Positions 46,834-57,264 are shown, numbered from the stretch's first letter. The stretch: 64,000 bases of DNA from Catenaria anguillulae PL171 (GCA_002102555.1 MCFL01000010.1:496001-560000); one strand, 5' to 3'. Translations and numbers: made by a program. Notes: a model not told the origin generated them from the sequence alone.

Positions 46834-47771
46834 GCTGGGTTGATTTGGTTATGGTGAATGCGCTGTATGAGCCAGGGAGGGTGTTGTGGAGATGAAGGAT
46901 GGGATGAGGTTCAACAGACTTGAGCAGCTGGGAGGAAACCGAAGGACAAGTTTGCTTCTGTCACGGCCCATGGGTGGAAGTGCCTCTGTATTTATACTGA
47001 CGCCAGCTGCCACATTCATTGTCGATTTGCTCAGTGAGTCACTGATTGGCACAGATCTCAAAATCGGACTTTCGTCCGTTTGGCACGCTGTGAAGTCTAG
47101 AGTTGTCGCACGCGGGGTGATGCCGAATACGATGCTCATCAGCTCTGTGCCTACATGCCAACATGTAATGGGCTCAAAGAAACGAGCTCTGGATGTCCTT
47201 CTGGGTTGCTGGTGTGCCGAAAAGTGATCAAGCTGGACAGGGCCGCCATATCCTTGAACGCGAGACATTCGGCGTCTCACTTATTACGCTATGAAAGCCG
47301 CAATCAAAACGTCGTGGCATTCTCTGAGGGTGAATGTGCAGAACCGATGCTCTACAGCCAAGGTGATGCGGTTTATCGGCTTTCCACTTGAGCATGTTCC
47401 TCAATCCAGTGTGGAACTGACGCAACTTCCCGATCCGCAAGCCCGCAAAGGTCTGCAGCGATGCACCGGCATCCGCCCTCTGCTTCTCAATTGTATCAGG
47501 GTGGCCGAATTCACACGATTGTTGATGTCGACCGGTTCGGAACTTGCCAAGATTGTCAAAGTCGCCGCTTGCTTTGGGATTTCCCACGCCGAAGGTCGGA
47601 TCGTCACCACGCAAGCAAATCGACAGGCTCATCGATCTGACCTCTGACATCAAAAAGGCACAAACATGGAGCCGACCTTGGAGACAGACATTTGGAGTCC
47701 AAATGCAACTTGATAAACACATATGCAAAGACCACACGTCACTCAACGAACGCTAATTCAGCTGTAACACC
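46834..47771. other. Divergent intergenic region (GST copy 3 / LRR gene)
   Basis: About 0.9 kb. A minus-strand open frame at 47228-47746 has no recognisable motif and irregular composition, and is not called as a gene. Confidence 0.45.
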
Positions 47772-49131
47772 ATGGTATCATCTACCTCGTCTGCCGCCCC
47801 CTCTGCCTGGGGTGCCTGGGGTTCGCAACCCGCCCCGCTCGACCCTCTGCTGACCCGTATCAGGTCGGGCCAAATTCACTCGCTCGTGCTCTTTTCCTCA
47901 CAACGCATCCGCCTCGACGACTGGCCTCGACTCTTTGACGCCCTGGCTGACGCAGAGTCGCTCGGCCACCCCGTTACTTCCCTCTCTCTTTCGGGCCACG
48001 CAATTCCCGAATTGGCGGCCGAGGCGATTCAGCGGTACATGAAGGTCGCTCAAAAATTGTCGCACTTGGCTGTTTTGGGTGCTGCCGGTGTGGACAGCGA
48101 TTTGGCGCCCTGGGCAAACGGATTGAGTGAGGGACATGGGTCGGAATTGACGTCGTTGGACCTGTCGGGCAAGCGGTTGGGCGGACCGGTCCCGATGTTG
48201 ACACAGATGCTAGTGACATTGAAGGAGTCCTTGAAGGAGCTGGTCATCTATGGAAACTCGTGCCCGGAATTGGATTTTTCGTTGGTTGGAAGCAACGAGC
48301 ATCAGCTCACTGCATTGACGACGCTTGACTTGGCAGCGAGTCAATTAACGCCGGCGGCGTTGCAGCAGTGGATCCAGTTATGCCCAAATCTCAAGTCGTT
48401 GATCCTCTCCGAGAATCCCTTGCTGGGTGGGGGCGCGGGCGATTGGCTCGCGTCTGCAAAGTTGGACCATTTAGAATCCATTGACCTTTCGGACTGCAAC
48501 ATTACCGACGAGCAATTGTCAAAATTGCTCGATGCTTCTCGCTTCCCAAAGGTCAGCAAGATTTTGGTTGCCGGTGGCTCCGTTACTGGCTCAACCTTGT
48601 CGACCGTGGGTCCTTCCCGTTCTGTTGAGGCTTTGAGCCTTGCACGTTGCCCATTGGGCCAAGCACTCGATGGCGAGGCCCTCAGTCGTGCGTTTCCCGC
48701 ATTGCAATCTTTGGATATGGGAGAATGTCGGTCAGTTACTGTGGATACACTCGTGGGCGTGTTGAAGCACTCGCCGGCATTGAAGAGCGTGACTTTGCGT
48801 GGGATCTCGTGTGTGGGGTTAGCTGCCTTATTGGATGTTGGTGGTGTTTCGGCCATGGTTGATATGGATTTGGTTCGTTTCACTTTGTGTTTTGGTTTTC
48901 TCTTCCGCAGGGCTGCTCTCCCCTTGTCAATGCTGACTTGTACACGTTTAGACGGCATGTGGTTTGTCGTTCACGGAACTCAAGGCTCTGGTTACCGCAT
49001 TGCCCTCGGTTCAAGTTTGGCAAGTCGGTATGAACCCGTGCTGCGAAGATTCGGACGATATGATGGCGCTTGAGCAAGAGTTGGCCCCTCGTCGCTTGGA
49101 TTGGCAACTCGGACAAGGCGCGCAGGAATAG
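47772..49131 (+). CDS. Leucine-rich-repeat protein (ribonuclease-inhibitor-like)
   Basis: Two exons, 47772-48872 and 48952-49131, intron 48873-48951. Degenerate LRRs of the RI type recur about every 28-30 residues: VTSLSLSGHAIPELA, LTSLDLSGKRLGG, LTTLDLAASQLTPAAL, LKSLILSENPLLGG, LESIDLSDCNITDEQL, VEALSLARCPLGQAL, LQSLDMGECRSVTV, LKSVTLRGISCVG, and after the intron LTACGLSFTELKALV. There is no signal peptide or membrane span, so it is probably a cytosolic scaffold or Ran-GAP/RI-like protein; no catalytic motif is seen. The frame is clean. Reading through the intron instead would give a different tail ending at 49073, but splicing restores LRR periodicity. Confidence 0.82.
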
Positions 49132-49669
49132 TGGCAGGCGGCAAGTGCTGAGTGAAGGTGCGAAGGTTCTTGGGGATTATTTAGCTCATGTAGAGTTCTA
49201 TCAACTGAATGGTATACTAGTAACTGCAATACTCCATTTCTGTGATCGCCCGCCAGCGTGCCCACCGCCGCGCCCGTCAGAGCGAGGATGAAGGCGAGGT
49301 GCCAAGCAAATTCATAAAGGTGGCGCGCACATGACGATACTGACGCACATTGAAATCGAGCAATGAGATAAATTCCTGCGAATGGAAGCCTTTGCAATTG
49401 CCCAGCTTGGCCTCCTCCATCTCAACGACAACTTGAACGCCCACGACCAATCCGACACCCTCGCCGTGGACTCGAGCGACTCCTCCCCTCAACCACCAAC
49501 GCCAACCACCCGCTCGTTCGTCTCGCCTTTGTTACCCTGGTAATCGCCGCCGGCCTTGCCCGCCCTTCCGCTCTCGTGCCCGTCTTTTTTTTCCTGTCGC
49601 TGCTCTACATTGGCTACACCTACTTTTGACCGTGCCCCGATTCACCACGCAACACCAACACGTCTCGCA
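49132..49669. other. Intergenic before ARPC3, with a possible small tail-anchored ORF
   Basis: On the plus strand, an ATG at 49383 (MEAFAIAQLGLLHLNDN) opens a short frame. In another frame a hydrophobic C-terminus ending ALVPVFFFLSLLYIGYTYF stops at 49626-49628. One base shift between about 49450 and 49490 would join them into an ~80-residue protein with two hydrophobic segments. The family is not recognised and the gene is only tentative. Confidence 0.3.
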
Positions 49670-50377
49670 ATGCCGGTGTGTAGCCATTTCGCTATTTGGC
49701 ATGCATCTCATAACACCCGCTGCCGGTCGTTCATTTCTATTGCTCACACGGCCTCGCCTCGGCGACCGTCTCTGCAGGTGTACCACTCCTCCTTCAACGC
49801 CGTCACTGACGCGCCACAACTCGGCAACTTGGCCCTCCTGCCGCTCAAGTTGAAGACCCGTGGAACTGGCATTGCGCCCGTCGCCACCGATCCGACTGCA
49901 GACGACATTGTCGACGAAGCTATTTTCTTGTTTCGCGCCAACTCCTCTTCCGCAACTTTGAAATCCAAGGCCCCGCTGATCGAGTCCTTATTTACCTCAT
50001 TCTCTTCATTTCCGAATGCTTGTCCAAATTGACGGTCAAGTCGTCGCGTGATGAAGCCACTCGGGCGTTGACAACATTGGCTCTGTCGCAGTTTTCGATC
50101 CCAGGTGAGCCTGGATTCCCGTTGAATGCGCTTTATGCTGCACCTGCATCCCGAGTCGACGCTGGTGCGTTTGGGCGTTTAGTTCCTTGCACAGGTCTGG
50201 CAACTGAGCGACTGATTTGCCTCCGCGACAATAGACAACATGCGCACGTACATGACACAGCTCCGCCAAGAAGTCGTGTCGCGGTTGCTCGAAAAGCTGT
50301 ACGCCGAGGATGCTTCCAAGCCCAGCAAGTGGTGGATGGCGTTTGCCAAGCGTAAGTTTATGAACAAGTCTCTTTAA
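49670..50377 (+). CDS. ARPC3: Arp2/3 complex 21-kDa subunit ARPC3
   Basis: ARPC3 is a subunit of the Arp2/3 actin-nucleating complex. The start codon and Pro codon (49670-49675) form exon 1, followed by intron 49676-49777. Exon 2 reads [39 protein letters not shown], then [39 protein letters not shown] and [18 protein letters not shown]. Intron 50165-50234 precedes [20 protein letters not shown] and [16 protein letters not shown], with stop at 50375-50377. Splicing and sequence match ARPC3 throughout. One C appears to be missing in a CCC run at about 49943-49946 (AACTCCTCTTCC), shifting the frame between FRANS and LFRNF; this homopolymer position makes a sequencing indel likely. Confidence 0.93.
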
Positions 50378-50698
50378 ACGGGGCCGGACAGAGTCGTGCT
50401 AGACAGTCGCCCCCCCCCCCCCCCCGTCTTGTGTGTGCAGTCAATTGTGTCTGTGTGTTTGATCTTGAAATTGTTCCGTTTCCTCGCTGCCACCGTAAGT
50501 TATTGATCCGGTCAGGACTGATGGACTGGGTTGGCCCAGTCCAGCGACAGCATGGAACCGTCAAGCGGCAGACAACAGAGACATCACACTTTGTCTGCAC
50601 GACCATGGCTCTCGATCTCCCGCCCATCTCGTCGGCCGGCCCAAAATCAATAACGATTCCAGCACGCAACCGGCCCATCCTACTCTATGCAGTTTACT
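50378..50698. other. Intergenic between ARPC3 and ATP23, with a C16 run
   Basis: A homopolymer of 16 C at 50410-50425 lies just after the ARPC3 stop. The rest presumably holds the ATP23 promoter. Nothing else recognised. Confidence 0.5.
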
Positions 50699-50789
50699 AT
50701 GAGTACCGATTCCACACAAACTGCAAGCGCACGCACCGCGGCCGCCTCATCGCACACGGCCGCAGATCCTCGGGAGGAATCGTCGTGGA

Positions 50790-50794
50790 CCCAT
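50790..50794. repeat. Target-site duplication, left copy (CCCAT)
   Basis: CCCAT directly precedes the left LTR and is repeated at 57260-57264 directly after the right LTR. Five base pairs is the size produced by Ty3/gypsy integrases. Confidence 0.92.
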
Positions 50795-51048
50795 TGTTGA
50801 GTCGTAACGAGACAGTCACAACGGAACATATATGTTAAGGTCCAGCTACTTAGCTGGAGAGCTTGAATGGGTTTTGGGTACACACACATAGATCACAACA
50901 ATACAACAAATGGATAGCCGGATCGGTGGTCTGATCCGTGGTACACAATACATACTAATCTTGGAGCAAGCTGACACCGACAAGGCTTAGCTCCAATCCG
51001 ATCTGACTCACTTGGTTCGTGACGCGGCCAGAGGCCACAGACGCAACA
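50795..51048 (-). repeat. Long terminal repeat (3' LTR in element orientation)
   Basis: 254 bp, starting TGTTGAGTCG and ending GACGCAACA on the plus strand (TG...CA at both ends), matching 57006-57259. Confidence 0.97.
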
Positions 51049-51060
51049 TCACCCCCCTCC
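51049..51060 (-). other. Polypurine tract of the Ty3/gypsy element
   Basis: On the minus strand GGAGGGGGGTGA abuts the 3' LTR, the position from which plus-strand DNA synthesis is primed. Confidence 0.8.
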
Positions 51061-51078
51061 AGCGCAGCGACACGCTCT

Positions 51079-54000
51079 TCAGTTGTTGGACTTGGCCTTG
51101 AGCCTCAAACTGTACGGATGCGAGCTCCTTGGTGGAGCTGATTGTACAGGGGAAGTGCCGAGAGGGACGTTGAGTTGCAGCTTGCGCTTGCCTTGAGTGA
51201 CAGCCACAGGAGCAGGTGCAGTTTCTTGGCTTGGCCGCTTAGCAGCCCGTGATGGGCGGACAGGCGGGCCGTCCTTCTGGTGCTTTTTCTTCCAGTAACG
51301 GGTCACGATCTCGATTGTGTTGATGTTGGACTCTGGCTCCCAAGTGGCATCGTCGACAGGATAGTTGGCCCACTTGATGCGGTACCAAATGGAACCGTCC
51401 GGGCGAACTTGATGATCCAGAATGTCATCCATGACAAACGAGTCCTCGCACAATGCGCCTGCCGGCGACACAAGTCGGAGATGGTGAGCTGGGGCCTTTT
51501 GTGGCACAATGGAGCCGGTTGCGTCTTTGAGGAGGTACGCGCCACCAGTTGTGCGCCGTAAGACGATGTAGGGACCCTCGAACTTAGGGTCCATGTTTGC
51601 TGAGCGGGGCGTCACGACCTTGCGCATGACCAACGAGCCGTCGGGGAAGTTCTCGTGCAGGATTTGATGCTTCTTGACAAACTGGTCGTATGCCCGCTTG
51701 GACGCATCCTTTGAACGCTCGTGAGTTGCTGGCCAAACGACCTCGGCCATGTGCTGTGCCAAGTCGGCGAGCTGCTGGCGCGATACGGGTGTTGCAGGTA
51801 CTGGCCATGCTGAGTGCTGAGGCGGCACATGTGCTCGTGCAAACATGAGTGAGAATGGAGTGGAACCGTGGCGCGAGTGGACGGCAGTGTTGTAATAATA
51901 CTGGATGGCGCGGATGCGCTCGGGCCAGCGGACAGTGGCACCTCTGATGTCGGCGAGGAGCGAGGTTTTGATGGTGCGTACAAGTCGCTCGGCTGCACCG
52001 TTGGCCTGTGGATTGTAGGCGGTGACGCGGCGGTCGTCGATTCCAAGCTTGGATGTGAGCAATTGCACTGAACGGTTGACAAACTCGGTGCCGTTGTCGT
52101 GCTGAATGATGCGCGGGATTCCAAATTGGCACACGAGTTCGAACAACTTGTCGGCAACATTGTCTGCTGTGATGCCGCGCATTGGGTACAACCAGGCAAA
52201 GCGGGTGCAGATGTCAATGAATAGTAACACGTGCGTGTAGCCATCAGACGGATCCAGCACGGCACAATCGACGGCAAGGTGATCCATGGGCAAGGCAGCG
52301 TGGATCATTTGCGGCGGGTGGAATCCTTGGGTGCGCACCGAGTACCGCTGGCAATCAATGCATCGCTGGGCAAATCGGCGGCAGTCTTGGAGCATGCCGG
52401 GCCAATGCTTGCCTTCATGCAGTAACCTGTCGCGCAGCGTGCGGCCCGAGAAGTGACCTTGTTGGTGGGCAGCTTCGAGTGCAGCCTCTCGTTCTGATGC
52501 AGGGGTTGCTGGTCCATGTGCGGCAAGTTCGACAAGGTCTGTCAGCTTTTGTTGCTGCGAGTCGGATTGGCTGGTGGGATCTGTCTCGGCTGCTGCAGCT
52601 GCAAGCACAACGGGATGGTCCACAAACTCGCTCTGGAGCAGTTCCTTGATGCGTGCCGCCGAACCATGATTCCATGCTGCTGCCTGCTTGTCCTCGGCCA
52701 CGAGACCTGCGACCAGCTCGTCATACTCGGAGTGCAGGGCCGCGGTTGGTGGTGACAGAACCGCGTCGTAGACAGTGCCGAAAAGGTGTTGATGCGCAAG
52801 GTGGATGGCGAGTGGGTCTGGGAACGCGTTCTGGATGTCGTAGTTGGCCAAGAATGCGGCGTCGGACTGGTCCTCTACTGCCAAAGCAACAACGCTCGCC
52901 TCACCCCCCTCCAAGTCCGATGCCTCGCGTGCTGATGACTCGGGAGCCTCCGGGCCCAGGCGCTCGTTCAACTCGTTCTTGGCTGAGTCGGCCGTCACAG
53001 TTGAGCGCGGGTATAGCCGTGAAAGGCAGTCGGGCAACACGTTGAGAATGCCCGGAATGTGCTCGACGTCAAATTGGGCCTCGAGCAGTTTGTCGAGCCA
53101 ACCCTCGAGCATTGGCGTTAGGTTGGATTGGTCAAAGATGTGCGTGAGCGCCTTGTGGTCCGTGAAGAGCGTGAACCGGCGGCCCGCCAAATAGTAGCGG
53201 AACTTGTCAAGAGCGAATATGATGCCGCGGAGCTCCTTCTTGGTGGCCGAGTAGTTCCTTTCCGACTTGGAAAGGGCGCGGGAGGCGATGGTAATGTACC
53301 TGGGCTCGTCCCGAGAGCCCTGGAACAGCACGGCGCCGACGCCAACGTTGGAGGCATCTGTGGCAACATAAAACGGCTCGTTCCAACTGGGCGCATGCAA
53401 TGGCTTGGCCTCGCGCACCGCTGACTTGAGCTGCTCGAATGCATCTGCACATGCCGGCGTCCACACGTTTGGGTCGTCCAAGTCAATGTGCGTGCGGAGT
53501 CGCAAAGCGTCGAGTGGGGCCGACACAGTGGACATGAGCGGTATGAAGTGCCGCAAATAGTTGACGAGGCCCAAGAAGGATTGGACCTGAGTGCCAGTTT
53601 GCGGCTCTGGGAAGTCTTGAATGTCGCGAATCTTGGAAGGGTGCGGCCGAATCATGCCCGCCTCAATGACGTGACCAAGGTACGATACCGAGGAACGGAA
53701 AAAATGCGACTTGGGGCGGCCAACACGCAGGTTGAACTTGTTGAGGCGGCGGAGCACCTCGGCAACATGATTGGTGTGCTCCTCGACGGAGTCGGAGAAG
53801 ATGATGAGGTCATCAATGTACACACGGACGAAAGGTAGGTCGGCAAAGATGGCAGACATGACGCGTTGGAACTGAGCAGAGAGTGCCTTGAGGCCAAAAG
53901 GCCCACGCCTATACTGGTACTGAACCCCACGCCAAGTGAATGTGAGGTACTTGCGGGAGCGAATGTGCACTCGGAATTGATGGAACGAGCCAATGAGGTC

Positions 54001-56916
54001 AAGACTGGTGAAGACGCGGGCACCACAAGCATCATCAAGATGGTCAAAGATGAGTGGTAGCGGATGCGGCTCTGCGGGAGTGAGCTTGTTGATATGGCGA
54101 GGATCGATGCAGACCCTGGCACCTGTGACATTGCCATTGGAGTCGTACTTTTCCGTTACCACCAACCGGCAGTTCCACGGTGAGGGTGGTACAGCCCGCT
54201 CGATGACTCGATCAGACAACCATTCTTGCACCCGTTCATCAATGTGCTTTTCGCTTGCACGCGTCGGATGATGGGTCTTGCAGTAAATTGGCTGGGCATC
54301 CTCGGGCACTTGGACGTGAATCGTGGACAGCGGGTGCGAGCAAGCATTGTCCGGCGGTATGGCCTCATTTTCCTCGAGCAAGCGGGTGATTACGCTGGGA
54401 AGCTCGTTAACGAGCGATGGGGCGTCCTCGGGAACAGCATGAACACGGTCATCTGGGCTGTCGTCCTCCCTTGGCGCAGTGTCTCCGGCCGGGTTGAGAC
54501 CCGAGATGCTGATGCCGAGTGCTGGAAGTGTATCATTGCCAATGAGGGCCGGGAGCCGGCCCGGTAAATCATGCACACGGAAGCGGCAAACGACAGATCG
54601 ACCGTTGTAACGAACGAGGAGGTCAATGATGCCCTCGCACGGCGACTCGCCGCCCACGCCAGTGATGGGGCCTTCTGTTGTCGGCGGGCGGATGTGCTTG
54701 GCGAACGGCCCTGCTAGTTTCTTGGGCAAAATGTTGCGGTCGCTGCCTGAATCTAGCCGGCAGAGGACACGGGTGGCGGCAAGTGCATGGAGATCGACAG
54801 TACGTGTTTGTTCCACAATGGGCTTGCTGTTCCCAGGCTTGGACTTCAACCGAATGCTGTGCTGTGGAGCCACGACCACCGGAGCAAGTTCAATGTGCGC
54901 ATCCGGGCGGTGTGCTGGAGACAAGCGTGCATCATGAGCAAGAATTGTATTATTACCATCAACTAAGACTGCAAGAGGACGTTGGTGTCCGTGCGGCAGT
55001 GAGTGGGTGTGGCTAGACGAATGAGCTCGGTCAAGAGTCGTAGCGACCACGTTCTGTTGAAGGCAATAGGGGTTTGTCAACGTGTGACTCGGCTGAGTGA
55101 CGGATAAGGACGGAGGCAAGTACGTACTCGCAATGCCGCTGTCGGGCGTGTCCGAATCGTCGCGGCCATGTTTGCCAGGGCGGGCCAGGGCCTCACCATG
55201 GAGTGCGAATGCTGCATCAACGCCTGTGGCCTGCTGCTGGGCCGTGGCGAGATAGTCGTGGGCTTGAGCGACGCCCACATCATTCGTCTCAAACGGAGAC
55301 TCCTTGTTCGCCCACGCGTGCACCTTAACTTGTTCCATGTCGATGGTGGCGAAGAAACGGGCGAACCGGTTGCAGTTGGCGATGGTGCTTGCCAAGTGCG
55401 TGCGCAAAAAATCTGCCTCAGGCTGGCCTTGCTTGGCGGTCGCCTTGGCCACGGCAGCGACGCCCTTTAGGGCGCCAAGCGCCCTGCCTTTGGCACTCCC
55501 CCATTCCTTGCCACGAGCCTTTTGCGATTGAATCGCATCAAACAGCTGCTGAAATGCGTCTTCTGGATTCAAGAGCGCCACTTCAGACGAAGCGAAGGCG
55601 GGAAGCTTGGTCGAATTGGGGACGAGCGCGAGGGCGTCGGCGTACTTGTTTCCGATGGCAAGGTACTCGGCAAGTCGACGGCATTTCACCGTCGGATGAT
55701 GAATCTCGTGGTCCTTCTTTCCCGAGTGCGTGCAAAAGTCACATTCCTCGACGAAGGTAATGGCCACGACTGGCTTGTCGCGACGGAATGGGTTTGCGGC
55801 TGGTTGGTTGCTTGGCTGCGTGCTGGCTGCCTTGTGCTTGCCCTTGAAGCCAGTTGCCGCATGGTTGGATGAACCGACATTGTTGCTGCTGTTGCTAGCC
55901 GCGGCTGTTGGTTCGTTGTCCTTGAATTGAAAGGGTTGGTGGACGATTTGCCGCAAGGCTTGCTTGGGGATGGCCGAGAATATGTGTTGGTCGATGGATG
56001 CAAACAGCTCGCGCAAGGTCGTTGTGCGATCGTATGCCTTGGCTATCACGTTCTCGTTGACCACACCCGGAAGGCAAACTTGAACGACGGATACGGCGTA
56101 CACCTTGAGCGCGGGAATCGCCATCCACGAATCGTCGTCTTTGTCCAGGCCGAGAGACCAGTGTGGACGAGACGCGTCAATGTACTCGTTCAAAAACGAG
56201 CCGACAGACTTGTTTGGTTGTGGGGCAACGGACAGGTGCGCATGAATCAGCTTCACGCGGGCAAAGGGCGCGATGTCCTTGAGGAACTGTTGGACTAGTT
56301 CCTCGTCCGACAAGCTGTTCTTGTAAGCGAGGATGAGTGCGCTGGTCGTGCGGTCCAGCTTGGCGGGTGCGAGGCGCTTTAGAATGATGACGCCAGGATC
56401 TTGGACGTTGCGTCCAATCGAGATGACCTGGTCGAGCCACTCGAAAGGGTCGGCGATAGCACCCTGTGCGGACTTGCCCACCTTGTTGCAGCCAGGGCCA
56501 GAGTAGGCCGGGAACTGGCCAGAGGTGATAGCTTGAGTTGCAGCAGTGTTCGGCGGGATTGACGGGTCCCCTTCGGCCTTGGCAAGCGATGCAAGATGCT
56601 TGTCCATGGATTCGACCACGGCAGCAATGCACTCGATTCGGTTCTTGAGCTTACGCTCCTCGTCGGGCGGGAAAACACCATCCTCGTGAGTGGCCGTCCA
56701 AAGTGCGCCGGTGCACGCTTGATGCTCGTCAACAACGAGTTGCCTGGCCTCCACGTATTGTTCCAAGGGCAAGGTCTTGAGGGCACCGAACTGGATCCGG
56801 AAGGAGAGTTGCTGCACGAAACGCATGCGATCGCCCTCTGAGGTGGAAGGGTCGAGCCACCAGGCAGTGACTTGAGTGGCCGAAGCGACTTCAAGGTAAT
56901 CCTTGTCGAACGGCAT
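51079..56916 (-). CDS. Gag-Pol polyprotein with C-terminal chromodomain
   Basis: A single uninterrupted frame. It is open to 57030 inside the LTR, but the ATG at 56914-56916 (MPFDKDYLEVASAT) is the likely start. Numbering from 57030, Gag is followed by a Cys/His cluster near residue 428 (CDFCTHSGKKDHEIHH...C) that differs from the usual CX2CX4HX4C knuckle. The aspartic protease (CRLDSGSDRNILP) is near 755 and the reverse transcriptase (LDLIGSFHQFRV, VYIDDLIIFS) near 1068. RNase H (VATDASNVGVGAVLF) is near 1222, and the integrase has an HHCC finger (HQQGHFSG...CIDCQRY) and a DDE core (AVDCAVLD, QHDNGTEFVN, NGAAERLVRT). A chromodomain (WYRIKWANYPVDDATWEPES) lies near 1885. The chromodomain is thought to target integration to particular chromatin. 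Fused gag-pol without frameshift is common in fungal chromoviruses. Confidence 0.96.
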   Translation of the reverse strand: MPFDKDYLEVASATQVTAWWLDPSTSEGDRMRFVQQLSFRIQFGALKTLPLEQYVEARQLVVDEHQACTGALWTATHEDGVFPPDEERKLKNRIECIAAVVESMDKHLASLAKAEGDPSIPPNTAATQAITSGQFPAYSGPGCNKVGKSAQGAIADPFEWLDQVISIGRNVQDPGVIILKRLAPAKLDRTTSALILAYKNSLSDEELVQQFLKDIAPFARVKLIHAHLSVAPQPNKSVGSFLNEYIDASRPHWSLGLDKDDDSWMAIPALKVYAVSVVQVCLPGVVNENVIAKAYDRTTTLRELFASIDQHIFSAIPKQALRQIVHQPFQFKDNEPTAAASNSSNNVGSSNHAATGFKGKHKAASTQPSNQPAANPFRRDKPVVAITFVEECDFCTHSGKKDHEIHHPTVKCRRLAEYLAIGNKYADALALVPNSTKLPAFASSEVALLNPEDAFQQLFDAIQSQKARGKEWGSAKGRALGALKGVAAVAKATAKQGQPEADFLRTHLASTIANCNRFARFFATIDMEQVKVHAWANKESPFETNDVGVAQAHDYLATAQQQATGVDAAFALHGEALARPGKHGRDDSDTPDSGIASTYLPPSLSVTQPSHTLTNPYCLQQNVVATTLDRAHSSSHTHSLPHGHQRPLAVLVDGNNTILAHDARLSPAHRPDAHIELAPVVVAPQHSIRLKSKPGNSKPIVEQTRTVDLHALAATRVLCRLDSGSDRNILPKKLAGPFAKHIRPPTTEGPITGVGGESPCEGIIDLLVRYNGRSVVCRFRVHDLPGRLPALIGNDTLPALGISISGLNPAGDTAPREDDSPDDRVHAVPEDAPSLVNELPSVITRLLEENEAIPPDNACSHPLSTIHVQVPEDAQPIYCKTHHPTRASEKHIDERVQEWLSDRVIERAVPPSPWNCRLVVTEKYDSNGNVTGARVCIDPRHINKLTPAEPHPLPLIFDHLDDACGARVFTSLDLIGSFHQFRVHIRSRKYLTFTWRGVQYQYRRGPFGLKALSAQFQRVMSAIFADLPFVRVYIDDLIIFSDSVEEHTNHVAEVLRRLNKFNLRVGRPKSHFFRSSVSYLGHVIEAGMIRPHPSKIRDIQDFPEPQTGTQVQSFLGLVNYLRHFIPLMSTVSAPLDALRLRTHIDLDDPNVWTPACADAFEQLKSAVREAKPLHAPSWNEPFYVATDASNVGVGAVLFQGSRDEPRYITIASRALSKSERNYSATKKELRGIIFALDKFRYYLAGRRFTLFTDHKALTHIFDQSNLTPMLEGWLDKLLEAQFDVEHIPGILNVLPDCLSRLYPRSTVTADSAKNELNERLGPEAPESSAREASDLEGGEASVVALAVEDQSDAAFLANYDIQNAFPDPLAIHLAHQHLFGTVYDAVLSPPTAALHSEYDELVAGLVAEDKQAAAWNHGSAARIKELLQSEFVDHPVVLAAAAAETDPTSQSDSQQQKLTDLVELAAHGPATPASEREAALEAAHQQGHFSGRTLRDRLLHEGKHWPGMLQDCRRFAQRCIDCQRYSVRTQGFHPPQMIHAALPMDHLAVDCAVLDPSDGYTHVLLFIDICTRFAWLYPMRGITADNVADKLFELVCQFGIPRIIQHDNGTEFVNRSVQLLTSKLGIDDRRVTAYNPQANGAAERLVRTIKTSLLADIRGATVRWPERIRAIQYYYNTAVHSRHGSTPFSLMFARAHVPPQHSAWPVPATPVSRQQLADLAQHMAEVVWPATHERSKDASKRAYDQFVKKHQILHENFPDGSLVMRKVVTPRSANMDPKFEGPYIVLRRTTGGAYLLKDATGSIVPQKAPAHHLRLVSPAGALCEDSFVMDDILDHQVRPDGSIWYRIKWANYPVDDATWEPESNINTIEIVTRYWKKKHQKDGPPVRPSRAAKRPSQETAPAPVAVTQGKRKLQLNVPLGTSPVQSAPPRSSHPYSLRLKAKSNN

Positions 56917-57005
56917 GGTTCCAGAGCGCTGAGGGCAGTATCGGATCGTGGTGCGGGTTGTGTGTGTGTGTGGTATAGCAGTGGGACTGATGAGACTGAA
57001 AAAAA

Positions 57006-57259
57006 TGTTGAGTCGTAACGAGACAGTCACAACGGAACATATATGTTAAGGTCCAGCTACTTAGCTGGAGAGCTTGAATGGGTTTTGGGTACACACACAT
57101 AGATCACAACAATACAACAAATGGATAGCCGGATCGGTGGTCTGATCCGTGGTACACAATACATACTAATCTTGGAGCAAGCTGACACCGACAAGGCTTA
57201 GCTCCAATCCGATCTGACTCACTTGGTTCGTGACGCGGCCAGAGGCCACAGACGCAACA
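57006..57259 (-). repeat. Long terminal repeat (5' LTR in element orientation)
   Basis: 254 bp, same sequence as 50795-51048. Read on the plus strand, the last 37 bases stay open in the ATP23 frame (from 57223) but supply no ATG. Confidence 0.97.
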
Positions 57260-57264
57260 CCCAT
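57260..57264. repeat. Target-site duplication, right copy (CCCAT)
   Basis: Second copy of the 5-bp host sequence generated on integration; see 50790-50794. Confidence 0.92.

Larger units (their letters stand above)
50795..57259 (-). mobile_element. Ty3/gypsy chromovirus, full length, 6,465 bp
   Basis: Both LTRs are 254 bp and appear identical base for base. The element is flanked by CCCAT duplications and holds one long gag-pol frame on the minus strand. The polypurine tract GGAGGGGGGTGA lies immediately before the 3' LTR (plus-strand 51049-51060, reverse complement). Identical LTRs imply a very recent insertion. Next to the 5' LTR (around 56985-57005) there is a T7 run and no TGG motif, so a standard tRNA primer-binding site is not evident. 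Orientation is opposite to the interrupted ATP23 gene. Confidence 0.96.

Noticed and set aside
47228-47746. 172-residue minus-strand open frame upstream of the LRR gene
   Set aside because: No family resemblance and no conserved-looking segment; judged a chance frame.
57223-57260. LTR-derived N-terminal extension of ATP23 as a real start
   Set aside because: The frame is open but contains only non-ATG codons in the LTR, so a genuine chimeric start is not supported without transcript data.
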